Assembly: GCA_034440355.1 (NCBI GenBank)
Contig: JAWXBY010000033.1
Location: 62,001-126,000, forward strand
Length of the DNA stretch: 64,000 nucleotides
Direction: 5' to 3'
Origin: SZUA-430 sp034440355
Lineage (GTDB): Bacteria > Pseudomonadota > Alphaproteobacteria > Micropepsales > Micropepsaceae
The position numbers and the translations under genes are program-made. Below, piece after piece: positions 35,751 to 44,702 of this stretch. Each line of letters starts with the position of its first letter. Position 1 is the stretch's first letter. The notes below the pieces were generated by a model. That model did not search any database. It was not told the DNA's origin and saw only the letters and a program-made list of their open reading frames with translations.

Positions 35751-36779
35751 ATGCGTCTTGGCGTGACGTTGGCCGGCGTGCTGATCCTCTGCGTGCTGGG
35801 TTTGGTGTCGGTGATCCATGGATCGGACGTGCTGCCGAAGGGCAGCGCGACGGTGGTCGGCGTGCTCGTCTTTTGCTCGTGCATCACGGGCATGATGGTC
35901 GCGCACATCTACACAGGCTATGAGCGGGCAGAGCGGACGGCCGTCCAGTTGCAGAAGGCAAATGTCGATCTCGAACTGCTTGTCACCGAGCGGACGCAAC
36001 GGCTGTCCGAGAAGGTCGTCGAACTTGAGAATGCTCGTGCGGAAGCAGTGGAGGCGAACGCGGCCAAGTCGCGATTCCTCGCCAATATGAGCCACGAATT
36101 GCGTACGCCGCTAAATGCGATCCTCGGGTTCTCCGAAATGATCCAGCATCAGATTTATGGCCCTGCCGGCGATCCGCGCTATCTCGAATATGCGCGTCAC
36201 ATCCACAACAGCGGTTCGCACCTCTTGTCGCTGATCCGCGAAATTCTCGATCTGTCGAAGATCGAGGCGGGCAAGATGGAGTTGAGTTGCGAGGCGTTCG
36301 ACATCGATAGTCTCATCGACGAAGCGCGCAAACTCTCGCGCGGCGATGCGAACCACGACCTGACCATTCTCGTCGAAGACGATTTGCCGGCGCTGTTCGC
36401 CGACAAGCGGGCGACGTTGCAGATGATGCTGAACCTGTTGTCCAACGCGGTGAAGTTTACGCCGCGCGGCGGGGCCATTGCGGCGACGGCGGTTGCGCGC
36501 GCGGACGGCGGCATCACGCTCAGCGTGCGCGACAGCGGCATCGGGATCGCGAAGGCGGACATTCCGAAGGCGCTCGCCGTCTATTCACAAGTCGATTGTG
36601 CGGAGGTGCGAAAGCACGACGGCACGGGCCTGGGGCTGCCCATCGTACAAGCCCTGATCAAACTGCACGGCGGCACGCTCGACCTCGACAGTGAGGCCGG
36701 TCGAGGGACGAGCGTGTCGCTGCATTTCCCGGCAGAGCGATCGATGCGGCGCGGTGAGGAGGCGGCGATTGCGGCGTGA
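35751..36779 (+). CDS. membrane-bound sensor histidine kinase
   Basis: 342 residues. Two N-terminal membrane helices (residues 4-22 and 35-52) leave almost no periplasmic domain, followed by a coiled coil, HisKA with the phosphorylation site FLANMSHELRTPLNAI and a HATPase domain (NLLSNAVKFTP, DSGIGIAKADIPKA, GTGLGLPIVQALIKLHGG). The ending EEAAIAA is acidic. It resembles alphaproteobacterial kinases of the PleC/DivJ neighbourhood in sequence around the His site. No response regulator gene is adjacent. ATG at 35751 has GAGG upstream; GTG at 35739 is also possible. Confidence 0.9.
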   Translation: MRLGVTLAGVLILCVLGLVSVIHGSDVLPKGSATVVGVLVFCSCITGMMVAHIYTGYERAERTAVQLQKANVDLELLVTERTQRLSEKVVELENARAEAVEANAAKSRFLANMSHELRTPLNAILGFSEMIQHQIYGPAGDPRYLEYARHIHNSGSHLLSLIREILDLSKIEAGKMELSCEAFDIDSLIDEARKLSRGDANHDLTILVEDDLPALFADKRATLQMMLNLLSNAVKFTPRGGAIAATAVARADGGITLSVRDSGIGIAKADIPKALAVYSQVDCAEVRKHDGTGLGLPIVQALIKLHGGTLDLDSEAGRGTSVSLHFPAERSMRRGEEAAIAA

Positions 36780-36780
36780 A

Positions 36781-37287
36781 TTATTCCGCGGCGGCGCACG
36801 TGCGGGTGTGGCGCAGGTCGAGGACGTTGCGGATGCAGTCGCTCGCCGGCTGGTAGAAGACCGTTTGTTCGGCAAGCGCGGCGCGGAAGTCTTCCAGACG
36901 TGTGCCGGGGCGGACCTCGAAGGCGTCGACGCCGCAGCGGCTCATGAACAGCCACTGATCGCGCAGAACATCGCCGACGGCGCGGATTTCGCCGGTGAAG
37001 CCTAGGCGCTGGCGCAGGATGCGCGCGTAGGAATAGCCGCGGCCGTCGCGGAATTTCGGGAACTCGAGTTCGATCAACGCGAAGTGAGTCACATCGGCGC
37101 CGAGGGTTTCAGGTGACTGGTCCGAGGCTAAACGAATGCCGAGCGGGGCGTTGCGGGCGGCGAGGGTTTCGCGTTCGGCCTGCCAGCGTTTCAGGGACAC
37201 GACGATTGCGCCTTCGGGCGGCGTCTCGTCGTCGGCGACGTGCGCGAAGGTGTTTTCGACGAAGGCGTTGTCTTTAATGAGCGGCAT
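36781..37287 (-). CDS. DUF934 domain-containing protein of sulfite reductase operon
   Basis: 168 residues from MPLIKDNAFVENTF. The DUF934 core IELEFPKFRDGRGYSYARILRQRLGFTGEIRAVGDVLRDQ is clear; the family is always found beside assimilatory sulfite reductase genes and is presumed to help that pathway. It overlaps the sulfite reductase 3' end by 14 nt and starts at ATG 37287. The role is unproven. Confidence 0.9.
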   Translation of the reverse strand: MPLIKDNAFVENTFAHVADDETPPEGAIVVSLKRWQAERETLAARNAPLGIRLASDQSPETLGADVTHFALIELEFPKFRDGRGYSYARILRQRLGFTGEIRAVGDVLRDQWLFMSRCGVDAFEVRPGTRLEDFRAALAEQTVFYQPASDCIRNVLDLRHTRTCAAAE

Positions 37288-38932
37288 AGAGTTTCTCACG
37301 GAATGGCTGAATGCCGACGCGGCGATAGGTATCCAAGAAGCGTTCGCCGGATTGGCGCAGGCCGATATAGGTGTCGATGAGTTTTTCGATGGCGTCGGGG
37401 ACTTCGGCTTCGCCGAAGGCCGGCCCCAAGATTTCGCCGATCGACGTGGTTTCGTCGCCGGAGCCGCCGAGGGTAATTTGGTAGTACTCGACGCCCTTCT
37501 TGTCGACGCCCAGGATGCCGATGTTGCCGACGTGGTGGTGGCCGCAGGCGTTGATGCAACCTGAGATTTTCATCTTCAGTTCGCCGATGTCGCGCTGGCG
37601 GTCGAGGTCGGCGAAGCGCTTCGAGACGGCCTGCGCGATGTTGATGGAGCGCGCGTTGGCGAGGTCGCAATAGTCGAGGCCCGGGCAGGCGATGATGTCG
37701 GTGATGAGGCCGTAGTTCGCGGTGGCGAGGCCGGCCTTGTCGAGTTGCTGCCAGAGGTCGAAGAGGTCGCGCTGGCGCACATGGGCGAGCACCAGGTTCT
37801 GTTCGTGGCTGACGCGGATTTCGTCGAAGCTCAGGCGTTCGGCGAGGTTCGCGACCAGGTCCATTTGATCGGCGCTGGCGTCGCCCGGGATGCCGCCGAT
37901 GGGTTTGAGCGAGATCGTGACGATGGCGTAACCGGACGCCTTGTGTTGGGCGACGTTGATGTCGTGCCAGTCGGCGAAGGCTTTGCTCTGTTTCTTCTGC
38001 GCGGCCAGCAGCGCGGTTTCGTCGTGCAGGACGTCGAACGCGGGATCGGCGAAGTAGGTTTTGATCCGATCGATTTCGGCTTGCGGCAACGCGAGCGCGC
38101 CTTGGGTTTTGATCTCGGCGAATTCGGCGGCGACTTGGCGGCGCATTTCTTCGGCGCCGATTTGATGCACCAGGATCTTGATGCGCGCTTTGTAGATGTT
38201 GTCGCGGCGGCCGTGCTGATTGTAGACGCGCATTGTCGCTTCGAGATAGGCGAGCAGATCGGTCGCGGCGATGTTCTCGCCGATCAGGTGCGCGACGTAG
38301 GGCGTGCGGCCTTGGCCGCCGCCGACATAGACGTCGAATTGCAGTGTGTTCGACGCGTCGCGGCGGATGATGATACCGATGTCGTGGACTTTGATCGCGG
38401 CGCGGTCTTTCGGCGCGGCCGTGACCGCGATCTTGAACTTGCGCGGTAGGTACGAGAATTCCGGGTGGAACGTCGACCACTGGCGGATGATTTCGGACCA
38501 GATGCGCGGGTCGTCGACTTCGTCTGCGGCGGCGCCGGCGAAGTGGTCCGACGTCACGTTGCGGATGCAGTTGCCGCTGGTTTGGATGGCGTGCATCTCG
38601 ACGGTAGCGAGATCGCCGAGGATATCGGGCACGTCGGCGAGCTTCGGCCAGTTGTACTGAAGATTTTGGCGCGTCGTGAAATGCGCGTAGTCCTTGTCGT
38701 ACTTGCGCGCGATGTGGGCCAGCATGCGCAACTGACGCGACGACAGCGTGCCGTACGGAATGGCGACGCGCAGCATGTAGGCGTGAAGCTGAAGGTAGAG
38801 GCCGTTCATCAGGCGCAGCGGTTTGAACTCGTCTTCGGTGAGTTCGCCTGAGAGGCGGCGCGCGACTTGGCCGCGGAACTGCGTGACGCGTTCGTCCACG
38901 ATCTTCTGATCGAATTCGTCGTAGCGATACAT
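37274..38932 (-). CDS. cysI: assimilatory nitrite/sulfite reductase hemoprotein
   Basis: 552 residues, a ferredoxin-type sulfite/nitrite reductase. Two ferredoxin-like half-domains flank the sirohaem site; the [4Fe-4S]/sirohaem cysteines are in CPGLDYC and CINACGHHHVG. The substrate sulfite is favoured by the DUF2849 and DUF934 neighbours. It starts ATG 38932, sharing bases with the stop of the DUF2849 gene, so translation is coupled. No flavoprotein subunit and no PAPS reductase (cysH) gene is adjacent, so those are elsewhere. Confidence 0.93.
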   Translation of the reverse strand: MYRYDEFDQKIVDERVTQFRGQVARRLSGELTEDEFKPLRLMNGLYLQLHAYMLRVAIPYGTLSSRQLRMLAHIARKYDKDYAHFTTRQNLQYNWPKLADVPDILGDLATVEMHAIQTSGNCIRNVTSDHFAGAAADEVDDPRIWSEIIRQWSTFHPEFSYLPRKFKIAVTAAPKDRAAIKVHDIGIIIRRDASNTLQFDVYVGGGQGRTPYVAHLIGENIAATDLLAYLEATMRVYNQHGRRDNIYKARIKILVHQIGAEEMRRQVAAEFAEIKTQGALALPQAEIDRIKTYFADPAFDVLHDETALLAAQKKQSKAFADWHDINVAQHKASGYAIVTISLKPIGGIPGDASADQMDLVANLAERLSFDEIRVSHEQNLVLAHVRQRDLFDLWQQLDKAGLATANYGLITDIIACPGLDYCDLANARSINIAQAVSKRFADLDRQRDIGELKMKISGCINACGHHHVGNIGILGVDKKGVEYYQITLGGSGDETTSIGEILGPAFGEAEVPDAIEKLIDTYIGLRQSGERFLDTYRRVGIQPFREKLYAAH

Positions 38933-39222
38933 TAGAGCGCGGCCTGTTTGCCCAGATCGCGGCGGACGGTGGGGCCGGCGGCGCGGATGATCTCGCGCAT
39001 CTTCACGGGCTTCGTCGCGTCGGCCGGGGTGACGTCGAAGAGGTAGGCGTGGACGATCAGCTGATTGCGCTCGGCCTCAACGCCGACCGTAAGCGCCGCC
39101 TCACCCTCAGGTTTTGTTGCGAAGACTTGTGCGCCGGCGATGCGTTCGACCCACGCGCCGTCCGCGGCGAGGTAGACAACCTCACCGTCGTTCAGCCGAT
39201 TTGCGGTCAAAACCTGGGGCAT
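38932..39222 (-). CDS. DUF2849 domain-containing protein
   Basis: 96 residues of DUF2849 (MPQVLTANRLNDGEVVYLAADGAWV ... VEAERNQLIVHAYLFDVT). The family lies next to sulfite reductase in alphaproteobacteria. First gene of the cysI operon, ending in overlap with it. Function unproven; a small beta-rich protein. Confidence 0.9.
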   Translation of the reverse strand: MPQVLTANRLNDGEVVYLAADGAWVERIAGAQVFATKPEGEAALTVGVEAERNQLIVHAYLFDVTPADATKPVKMREIIRAAGPTVRRDLGKQAAL

Positions 39223-39267
39223 TCCGCGCGTCCTATCTCCACCTAGGATGGGGAGAGGGACCTATTC

Positions 39268-39316
39268 TGTCAAGTTTGGACGTGAAATATATTAAATCAC
39301 AGTTATTATACGTGAT
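39268..39316 (-). promoter_or_regulatory. candidate promoter and LysR-type box of the sulfite reductase operon
   Basis: On the minus strand a perfect -35 TTGACA (39273-39268) has no good -10, as expected for an activated promoter. Upstream, ATCAC-N11-GTGAT (39296-39316) is a T-N11-A dyad typical of LysR-type regulators such as CysB. Its centre sits about 70 bp upstream of the start expected from the -35. It lies in an A+T-rich patch (39280-39330) unlike the surroundings. Confidence 0.4.
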
Positions 39317-39390
39317 ATGTTCTAACGCCGATGTAAGTTCCCCTATTTTGGCGGCCTGCCAGAATTGGCTTGGGTTTCCGGGGGGAAGTC

Positions 39391-40899
39391 ATGCGTTTGC
39401 TGTTGTTAGTGTTCACGCTGCTTGTCGCGGCGCAAACGGCGCGCGCCGATAGCGTCGTCGAGTTGAAGAGCGGCGGTTTGTCGATCCAGGTCGGCGGTCG
39501 AACTCAGGCAAACCTAATCTATCACATCGATTGTTTAGCGCGCGCGATCGGCTGCACGGTCGAGGCCTATGAGCAATTGTGGAAGGGGCAACTTGGCTTT
39601 GACGAGGCGGACGCTCAACTCGTGAAGGAATGGGCGTCGTTGCGACGCGCCATTGAGCAGAGCGAGAAAGGCGGCGATCCCACTCTACCGATTAAGGCGA
39701 GCGTTCCGATCTTCGGCGCGCGCGAGGACGGCGCGCTGAACAGGCTTCGTTTCGCGGAGTTCGCCGCAGCGGATGCCGGCGCACTCAACGGCGTATGGGC
39801 GTCATCGACGCCTGCCGAAACGGCGGCGCGATTTTCAGCGATCGCCGATTATTTTCGGCCGCGGTTCGACGGATGGTGGAACGAGCATGAGAACGAGCTG
39901 ACGGCGTTCATCCCCGGCCTCGAAGCGGCGATGCGCAAGGGGCGTGCGGGGGAATTGCTGAGCGCCGCTGCGCGGTTCTATCGCGCCGACCTCGGCGATC
40001 GTCGCGTGTTTGTTCACTTGTATCTTCAGCCCAAGCGTAAGAGCCCGAATACGCGGGCCCAGCGCATCGGTGCGCACATGACGGTGGAGGTCGTTCCCGG
40101 CGAGCGGCCGGCGGACCGCGTCGACGTGATCGTTCACGAGCTTGCGCATCACGTGTTTGCGTGTATGCCGCCCCAGGGCAAGGCGGCGCTGGTGGATGCG
40201 ATGTTGCGGCCGGGCACAGCGGGTGTGCCAGCTTGGAATCTGTTCGATGAAGTTCAAGCGACCGTCATCGGTAACTTCCTGACGGCGCGCAACGTGCTGA
40301 CGCCGGAAGAGTTTCAGAAGGTCGTGGATCGGCCCCGGTCGTTCTATGCGGACGAGATGATCGATCTTGGGGCGCGGGCGACGCACGGCTTGTTTGAGCG
40401 CGCGTTCGAGAAACGGGCTCGGATGTCGCCGACCTTCGGGGAAGAATTTGTTGCAGCGCTGCGGGTGGGATTAGGCGCGCGGCTGGAAACGCCCGCGCTT
40501 CATCTGCGCAGCATGGTTCTGAACATCGACGTCGATGGATCGCCTTGGCCTGCGAAGCTCCGCAGCGTGGTCAATTCGTCGAGCGTGTGGACGATGTCGG
40601 AGTTGGGCGGGCCCGAGGTGACGGAGAGGCTCGACCGGTTTCCGGGCCTCAGTGTCGTTGCCTTCGCGAAGCCGGATCAGACTGCGCAGCTGGCGCGCGG
40701 TGCGAAATCGTTTGGTGTGTCGGCGGATGGTCTGACGGCGGCATTGGGGCCGTCGCGCGGGATGGTGTTCGTTTCGCAACGCACGGGGCAGGCTTACGCG
40801 TTCATCTTTGTCGCGCGCGATGACGCGACGATGGACGGGCTGATCGCGGCTTTTCCATCGTGCCAGCTGAAAGCGGGCGTGTGCGTCCGCTTCGAGTGA
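39391..40899 (+). CDS. secreted protein with HExxH metallopeptidase-like motif
   Basis: 502 residues with a signal peptide (MRLLLLVFTLLVAAQTARA). A zinc-binding HELAHH motif lies at about residue 249-254 in VDVIVHELAHHVFA, and EVQATVIGN some 40 residues on could give the third ligand, as in gluzincins. The rest (residues 25-230 and 300-502) matches no family I know. Its start at 39391 leaves the signal peptide intact. The stop is 5 nt before the end of the convergent ABC permease gene, and it diverges from the sulfite reductase operon. Confidence 0.6.
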   Translation: MRLLLLVFTLLVAAQTARADSVVELKSGGLSIQVGGRTQANLIYHIDCLARAIGCTVEAYEQLWKGQLGFDEADAQLVKEWASLRRAIEQSEKGGDPTLPIKASVPIFGAREDGALNRLRFAEFAAADAGALNGVWASSTPAETAARFSAIADYFRPRFDGWWNEHENELTAFIPGLEAAMRKGRAGELLSAAARFYRADLGDRRVFVHLYLQPKRKSPNTRAQRIGAHMTVEVVPGERPADRVDVIVHELAHHVFACMPPQGKAALVDAMLRPGTAGVPAWNLFDEVQATVIGNFLTARNVLTPEEFQKVVDRPRSFYADEMIDLGARATHGLFERAFEKRARMSPTFGEEFVAALRVGLGARLETPALHLRSMVLNIDVDGSPWPAKLRSVVNSSSVWTMSELGGPEVTERLDRFPGLSVVAFAKPDQTAQLARGAKSFGVSADGLTAALGPSRGMVFVSQRTGQAYAFIFVARDDATMDGLIAAFPSCQLKAGVCVRFE

Positions 40900-40903
40900 G
40901 GCG

Positions 40904-41692
40904 CTATTCCTTGGGACGCGCGCTTTCGTGCCAGCGTTTGAGGAGTTGGCGTTCGAGCAGCGACAGCAAGCCGTAGATCGCGATGCCGATGGCGGAGAGG
41001 AGAGCCAGGGCGGCGAAGACTTTTGCGATTTCCAGGCGGTTGCCGGCTTCGATGATCCGCCAGGCGAGGCCGGTCGAGGTGCCGGAACCTGCAGCGAATT
41101 CGGCGACGACGGTGCCGATGAGGGCGAGGCCGCCTGCGATCTTCATGCCGGCCAAGAGATACGGGAGCGCCGCGGGGAATTGCAGGCGCATGAGTCGTTG
41201 GAGGCGCGTGGCGCGGTAGAGGTCGAAGAGTTCGTGGAGTTGGCGGTCGGCGGAACGTAGGCCCAGCGTCGTGTTCGCGAGGATGGGGAAGAAGGCGACG
41301 ATGGTCGCGAGGATCAAGACGGCTCGCTCGGCATTGTCGAGGCCGACCCATATCAGGATCAACGGCGCGATGGCGACGATCGGCGTGACCTGAAGCGTGA
41401 CGGCGTAGGGGAAGAGCGCGCGTTCGATGGTTCGGCTTTGGGCGAAGATGACGGCGAGTGCGACGCCAAGGACGAGCGCGAGGATGAAGGCGGCGATGGT
41501 GATGCGCAGCGTCACCCAAGCGGAGTCCATGAGCGATTGCCAATTCGCGATGGCCGCGTCGACGATCGCCGATGGCGGTGGCAGGACGAACGGCGAAACG
41601 TCGAGGGCGACCACGGCCCATTCCCAAACGCCGATGACCGCCACGGCGACGAGCGCCGGCAGGGTGTAGGCGAGGATGCGTTCTTGGGTCAC
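40904..41692 (-). CDS. ABC transporter permease, ThiX/SsuC type
   Basis: 262 residues with six membrane helices and the EAA loop (YRATRLQRLMRLQFPAALPYLLAGM-type). This is the permease of a nitrate/sulfonate/pyrimidine-precursor family (NMT1/SsuA-fed) importer. The stop codon region of the ATPase overlaps its start by 4 nt. The family of the binding protein suggests a small heterocyclic or aminated substrate; I cannot tell which. Confidence 0.9.
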   Translation of the reverse strand: MTQERILAYTLPALVAVAVIGVWEWAVVALDVSPFVLPPPSAIVDAAIANWQSLMDSAWVTLRITIAAFILALVLGVALAVIFAQSRTIERALFPYAVTLQVTPIVAIAPLILIWVGLDNAERAVLILATIVAFFPILANTTLGLRSADRQLHELFDLYRATRLQRLMRLQFPAALPYLLAGMKIAGGLALIGTVVAEFAAGSGTSTGLAWRIIEAGNRLEIAKVFAALALLSAIGIAIYGLLSLLERQLLKRWHESARPKE

Positions 41693-42426
41693 AGCGCGCC
41701 GCCTTGTTGAAGGGCTGCGCGGACGGCGCGGCAGCGGTCGCCGTAAAGGGGGCTGATGCGGAAGTCGGGATCGCGCGTTGTCGGGTCGCTCATGGGCAGG
41801 TCGGCGATGACGTGGCCGGGGCGGGGGCTCATCACCAGGATGCGGGACGAGAGGTAGACGCTTTCGTAGATCGAGTGGGTGACGAAGATGACCGTCAGGT
41901 TCTTCTTCGCCCAGAGTTCGCGCAGTTCGTCGTTCAGGCGTTCGCGCGTGAGTTCGTCCAAGGCGGCGAAGGGTTCGTCCATCAGCAGCAGCGACGGCTT
42001 CGCGGCGAGCGCGCGGGCCAGGGACACGCGCATCTTCATGCCGCCGGAGAGTTCCCGCGGATAGGATTTGGCGAAGGCTTCGAGGCCGACGAGCGCGAGC
42101 GCTTCGGCAACGCGTGTGTCTGCTGTTGCCCTATCTGTATGCGTGAGGTCGAGCGGCAGGCGAACGTTGGCTTCGACGGTGGACCACGGCATGAGGGCGG
42201 CGTCTTGGAAGACGAAGCCGAGGGTTGGTGGTTTGGCGCTCCAATTTATCGTGCCAGTGGTCGGTTTTGTCAGGTCGGCGATGAGGCGGAGCGCCGTGCT
42301 TTTTCCGCAACCCGACGGGCCGACGATCGAGACGAAATCGCCTTCGTTGACGGTGAAGGTCGTGTCGCGGAGCGCTTCGACGCCGCTCGGGAAGCGCTTC
42401 GCGACGTGGTCGAAGGAAAGAAGCAA
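41689..42426 (-). CDS. ABC transporter ATP-binding protein
   Basis: 245 residues from TTG at 42426. Walker A VGPSGCGKSTALRL, Q-loop FVFQDAALMPW, signature LSGGMKMRVSLARA and Walker B LLLMDEPFAALDE. The TTG is 2 nt after the stop of the binding-protein gene; the open frame further upstream is a shadow of that gene. It powers the permease at 40904-41692. Confidence 0.9.
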   Translation of the reverse strand: MLLSFDHVAKRFPSGVEALRDTTFTVNEGDFVSIVGPSGCGKSTALRLIADLTKPTTGTINWSAKPPTLGFVFQDAALMPWSTVEANVRLPLDLTHTDRATADTRVAEALALVGLEAFAKSYPRELSGGMKMRVSLARALAAKPSLLLMDEPFAALDELTRERLNDELRELWAKKNLTVIFVTHSIYESVYLSSRILVMSPRPGHVIADLPMSDPTTRDPDFRISPLYGDRCRAVRAALQQGGAL

Positions 42427-42428
42427 GG

Positions 42429-43463
42429 TCAGCGCGGCTTGGTGATTTGCGGGTTGGTGGCGGCGCGGCGCTTGTTCACGAACTGCGTCGTGTAGGCCTT
42501 CGTGACGTCGAGTTTGTCGTCGTAGACCTTGTTCGCCTTCATCAGGTCGAAGAACGTGTTCCAGCGTGCGGCCGTCATTGCGCCGATGCCGAGGACCGCC
42601 GCGTCCGCGCCTTGGACCATGCCGCGCGTCTTCATCTGCGTGATGGCTTGGGCGATGATGTCGTCGGTCATTTCCGGGTTGTCGCGCTTGATCAGCGCCA
42701 CGGCGGGCTTGGCGTCGCCGTTCAGGAACGTGTTCCAGCCGTCGATCGAGGCGTCGACGAAGGCTTGCACGATCTTCGGCCGTTCGCGCACGTCTTTGCC
42801 GCGCGCTAGGATGAGGTTCGAGTAGCCGGGATAGCCGGCGTCCGCGAGCAGGAAGACCTTCGGTTTGATCTTGCCTTGGGTCTCGATGGTGTAGGGCTCT
42901 GACGTCACGTAGCCTTGCTGGATCGCGTTCTTGTCGACCAGGAACGGGGCCATGTTGAAGGTGTATTTGCGGATCTGTTTGTCGTCGAAGCCGTAACGCG
43001 CCTTGGCCCAGATCCACCACGTCGAGATCGTGGCGTCGGAAATCATGATGGGTTTGCCCTTCATGTCGGCGAGCGTTTTGATGTCGTCGCGCGGGTGCGT
43101 GATCAGCACCTGCGGGTCCTTCTGGAAGATCGCGGCGACGGCCATCGCGTCGCCGCCGGCGGCCACGATGTTCAGCGGCTGGAAGTGGTTCGAGCCCATC
43201 GCGAAATCGACGGCGCCTGCCGCGATCAGCTGCGGCGTGTTCACCGCGGGGCCGCCTTGCTTGATCGTGACGTCGAGGCCCGCCTTCTTGTAGAGGCCGT
43301 TCGCGACGGCTTGATAGAAGCCGCCGTGTTCGGCCTGCGCCTTCCAATCAGTGACGAAGGTGATCTTGGTCAGCTTCGTGGGTTCGGGCTTCGCGGCGAA
43401 GGCCGGGCTTGCGAGCGCGGTCGCTAACGCAAGCAGGGTCGCGCGGCGGCTAAGGCGGGGCAT
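42429..43463 (-). CDS. ABC transporter substrate-binding protein, NMT1/THI5-like
   Basis: 344 residues with a signal peptide (MPRLSRRATLLALATALASPAFA). Starts TKITFVTDWKAQAEHGGFYQAV, the entry loop of NMT1/THI5-like proteins that bind HMP-type pyrimidines, riboflavin precursors or aromatic sulfonates. QGGPAVNTPQLIAAGAVDFAMG forms the pocket. Substrate not resolved; no TPP or FMN riboswitch is visible upstream. First gene of a three-gene importer operon. Confidence 0.9.
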   Translation of the reverse strand: MPRLSRRATLLALATALASPAFAAKPEPTKLTKITFVTDWKAQAEHGGFYQAVANGLYKKAGLDVTIKQGGPAVNTPQLIAAGAVDFAMGSNHFQPLNIVAAGGDAMAVAAIFQKDPQVLITHPRDDIKTLADMKGKPIMISDATISTWWIWAKARYGFDDKQIRKYTFNMAPFLVDKNAIQQGYVTSEPYTIETQGKIKPKVFLLADAGYPGYSNLILARGKDVRERPKIVQAFVDASIDGWNTFLNGDAKPAVALIKRDNPEMTDDIIAQAITQMKTRGMVQGADAAVLGIGAMTAARWNTFFDLMKANKVYDDKLDVTKAYTTQFVNKRRAATNPQITKPR

Positions 43464-43520
43464 GGGCGGGTTCTCTGTGTAGGCTCCGCCAAGTTTAGCG
43501 AACGGGAACCCGCAGGTCTA

Positions 43521-44048
43521 TCAGCGCAACGGTTCGCAACTGGCGGCGCGGCGCATGCGGTCTAGTTCGGGTTCGCGGGCGTCGTCGTTGATGAGGGTGC
43601 GGAAGAGGACGACGCCTTTTTGTGACGGTGCGGCGACGATAGTGGTGCCCTCCGGCTGCGGGGGGACGATTTGGCCTTGGCCGACGAGGATGATCGTGGC
43701 GGGCTGGCCCTTCGCCTGCGTGTCGTTGAGGACGAAGAAATTGTCCGTGTTGGCGGCGTAGAGGGCGACCGACCAGTACGTGTCGGTCGGCGCGGCAGTC
43801 GTGATCTTTAGCGGCTGGCGCGAGACGTCGAACACGCAGGTGGAGTAGAGCAGGTCGGGGCTTGGCTTCACAATGGTGCGCGAGGCTGCTGTCGCGCGGT
43901 CGACATGCGAGATCGTGTTGATGCCCTTGCCGCCCATCGCGGACATCGCGCGCGACATGATGAAATCGGGCGCGTTGGCGATGGCCGCCCAGTGGATCAC
44001 GGCGGCGAGCGCCAGCGTGAAGAGCAACCAACCGGCCCAGCGGATCAT
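43521..44048 (-). CDS. DUF1254 domain-containing protein
   Basis: 175 residues with an N-terminal hydrophobic helix (WAGWLLFTLALAAVIHW). The DUF1254 core PDLLYSTCVFDVSRQPLKITT, TYWSVALYAANTDNFFVLND is present. It overlaps the DUF1214 gene as ATGA; DUF1254 and DUF1214 proteins are often paired or fused. Function unknown. Confidence 0.85.
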   Translation of the reverse strand: MIRWAGWLLFTLALAAVIHWAAIANAPDFIMSRAMSAMGGKGINTISHVDRATAASRTIVKPSPDLLYSTCVFDVSRQPLKITTAAPTDTYWSVALYAANTDNFFVLNDTQAKGQPATIILVGQGQIVPPQPEGTTIVAAPSQKGVVLFRTLINDDAREPELDRMRRAASCEPLR

Positions 44049-44620
44049 GAGCAGGCCTCCTTCACGATCGCAGGCAGAGGTGCGGTTGCCGGATTGTCCT
44101 TCACCGACGCGTTCGGGTTGTAGAGGCGCAGCGTGATCTGGAATCCGTCGGGCGACGTTGCGATCCAGTTGTTCGGTTCTTCGGTCGTCGACAGGCGTAC
44201 GACGAACGCGCCCTCGGCCGTGCGGACGACGCTGGTCTTGCTGATCGAGTAGCGTTTGGTCGGCGTGTCGATCAGGAAGTGATCTTTTCCGTAGACCGTG
44301 AAGCTCCACCACCGCGCGTCGGGGTCGCGGCCTTCGATGCGATAGGTGCAAGCGCCGTCCAGCGCTTCGCCGGCGCTGTCCTTGGTCGCGTTGTAGTAGA
44401 TCGTTTCGTCCTTGTTGAGCGCGAGCAGGCCTGTCAGCGCGATAGACGTGCGGGTGTAGATGTCGGCGCCCGTGCCGCCCGCGGCGAGGTTGCCGGCCCA
44501 CGGACCGTTCGCGACCACCGTGTCCCCCTGCATCGCGTAGCGCGCGACGACATAGGCGCTGCCCAGGCCCAAAACGGCGGCCAGCACAAGCGAACCCAAC
44601 AGGCGCAGTAGAAATCTCAT
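44045..44620 (-). CDS. DUF1214 domain-containing protein
   Basis: 191 residues, N-terminal helix (MRFLLRLLGSLVLAAVLGLG), then the DUF1214 fold: ALNKDETIYYNATKDS, CTYRIEGRDPDARWWSFTVYG, SEDNWIATSPDGFQI-type region (NNWIATSPDGFQITLRLYN). A small exported beta-rich protein of unknown role, translated together with the DUF1254 gene. Confidence 0.88.
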   Translation of the reverse strand: MRFLLRLLGSLVLAAVLGLGSAYVVARYAMQGDTVVANGPWAGNLAAGGTGADIYTRTSIALTGLLALNKDETIYYNATKDSAGEALDGACTYRIEGRDPDARWWSFTVYGKDHFLIDTPTKRYSISKTSVVRTAEGAFVVRLSTTEEPNNWIATSPDGFQITLRLYNPNASVKDNPATAPLPAIVKEACS

Positions 44621-44702
44621 CGCGACTCGATTCTCGAAAACCAGCGGCGGCGCGACTTTAGCCGCCGGTCCGTGGCGCTCACCAGTGCGGCTGGGTCACA
44701 GG

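Noticed and set aside
37296..38480. 394-codon frame inside sulfite reductase
   Set aside because: Frame-shifted shadow, Arg/His-rich, no start signal.
42429..43520. TPP or FMN riboswitch before the NMT1-like importer
   Set aside because: The gap to the next gene is only 57 nt and shows no conserved riboswitch core.
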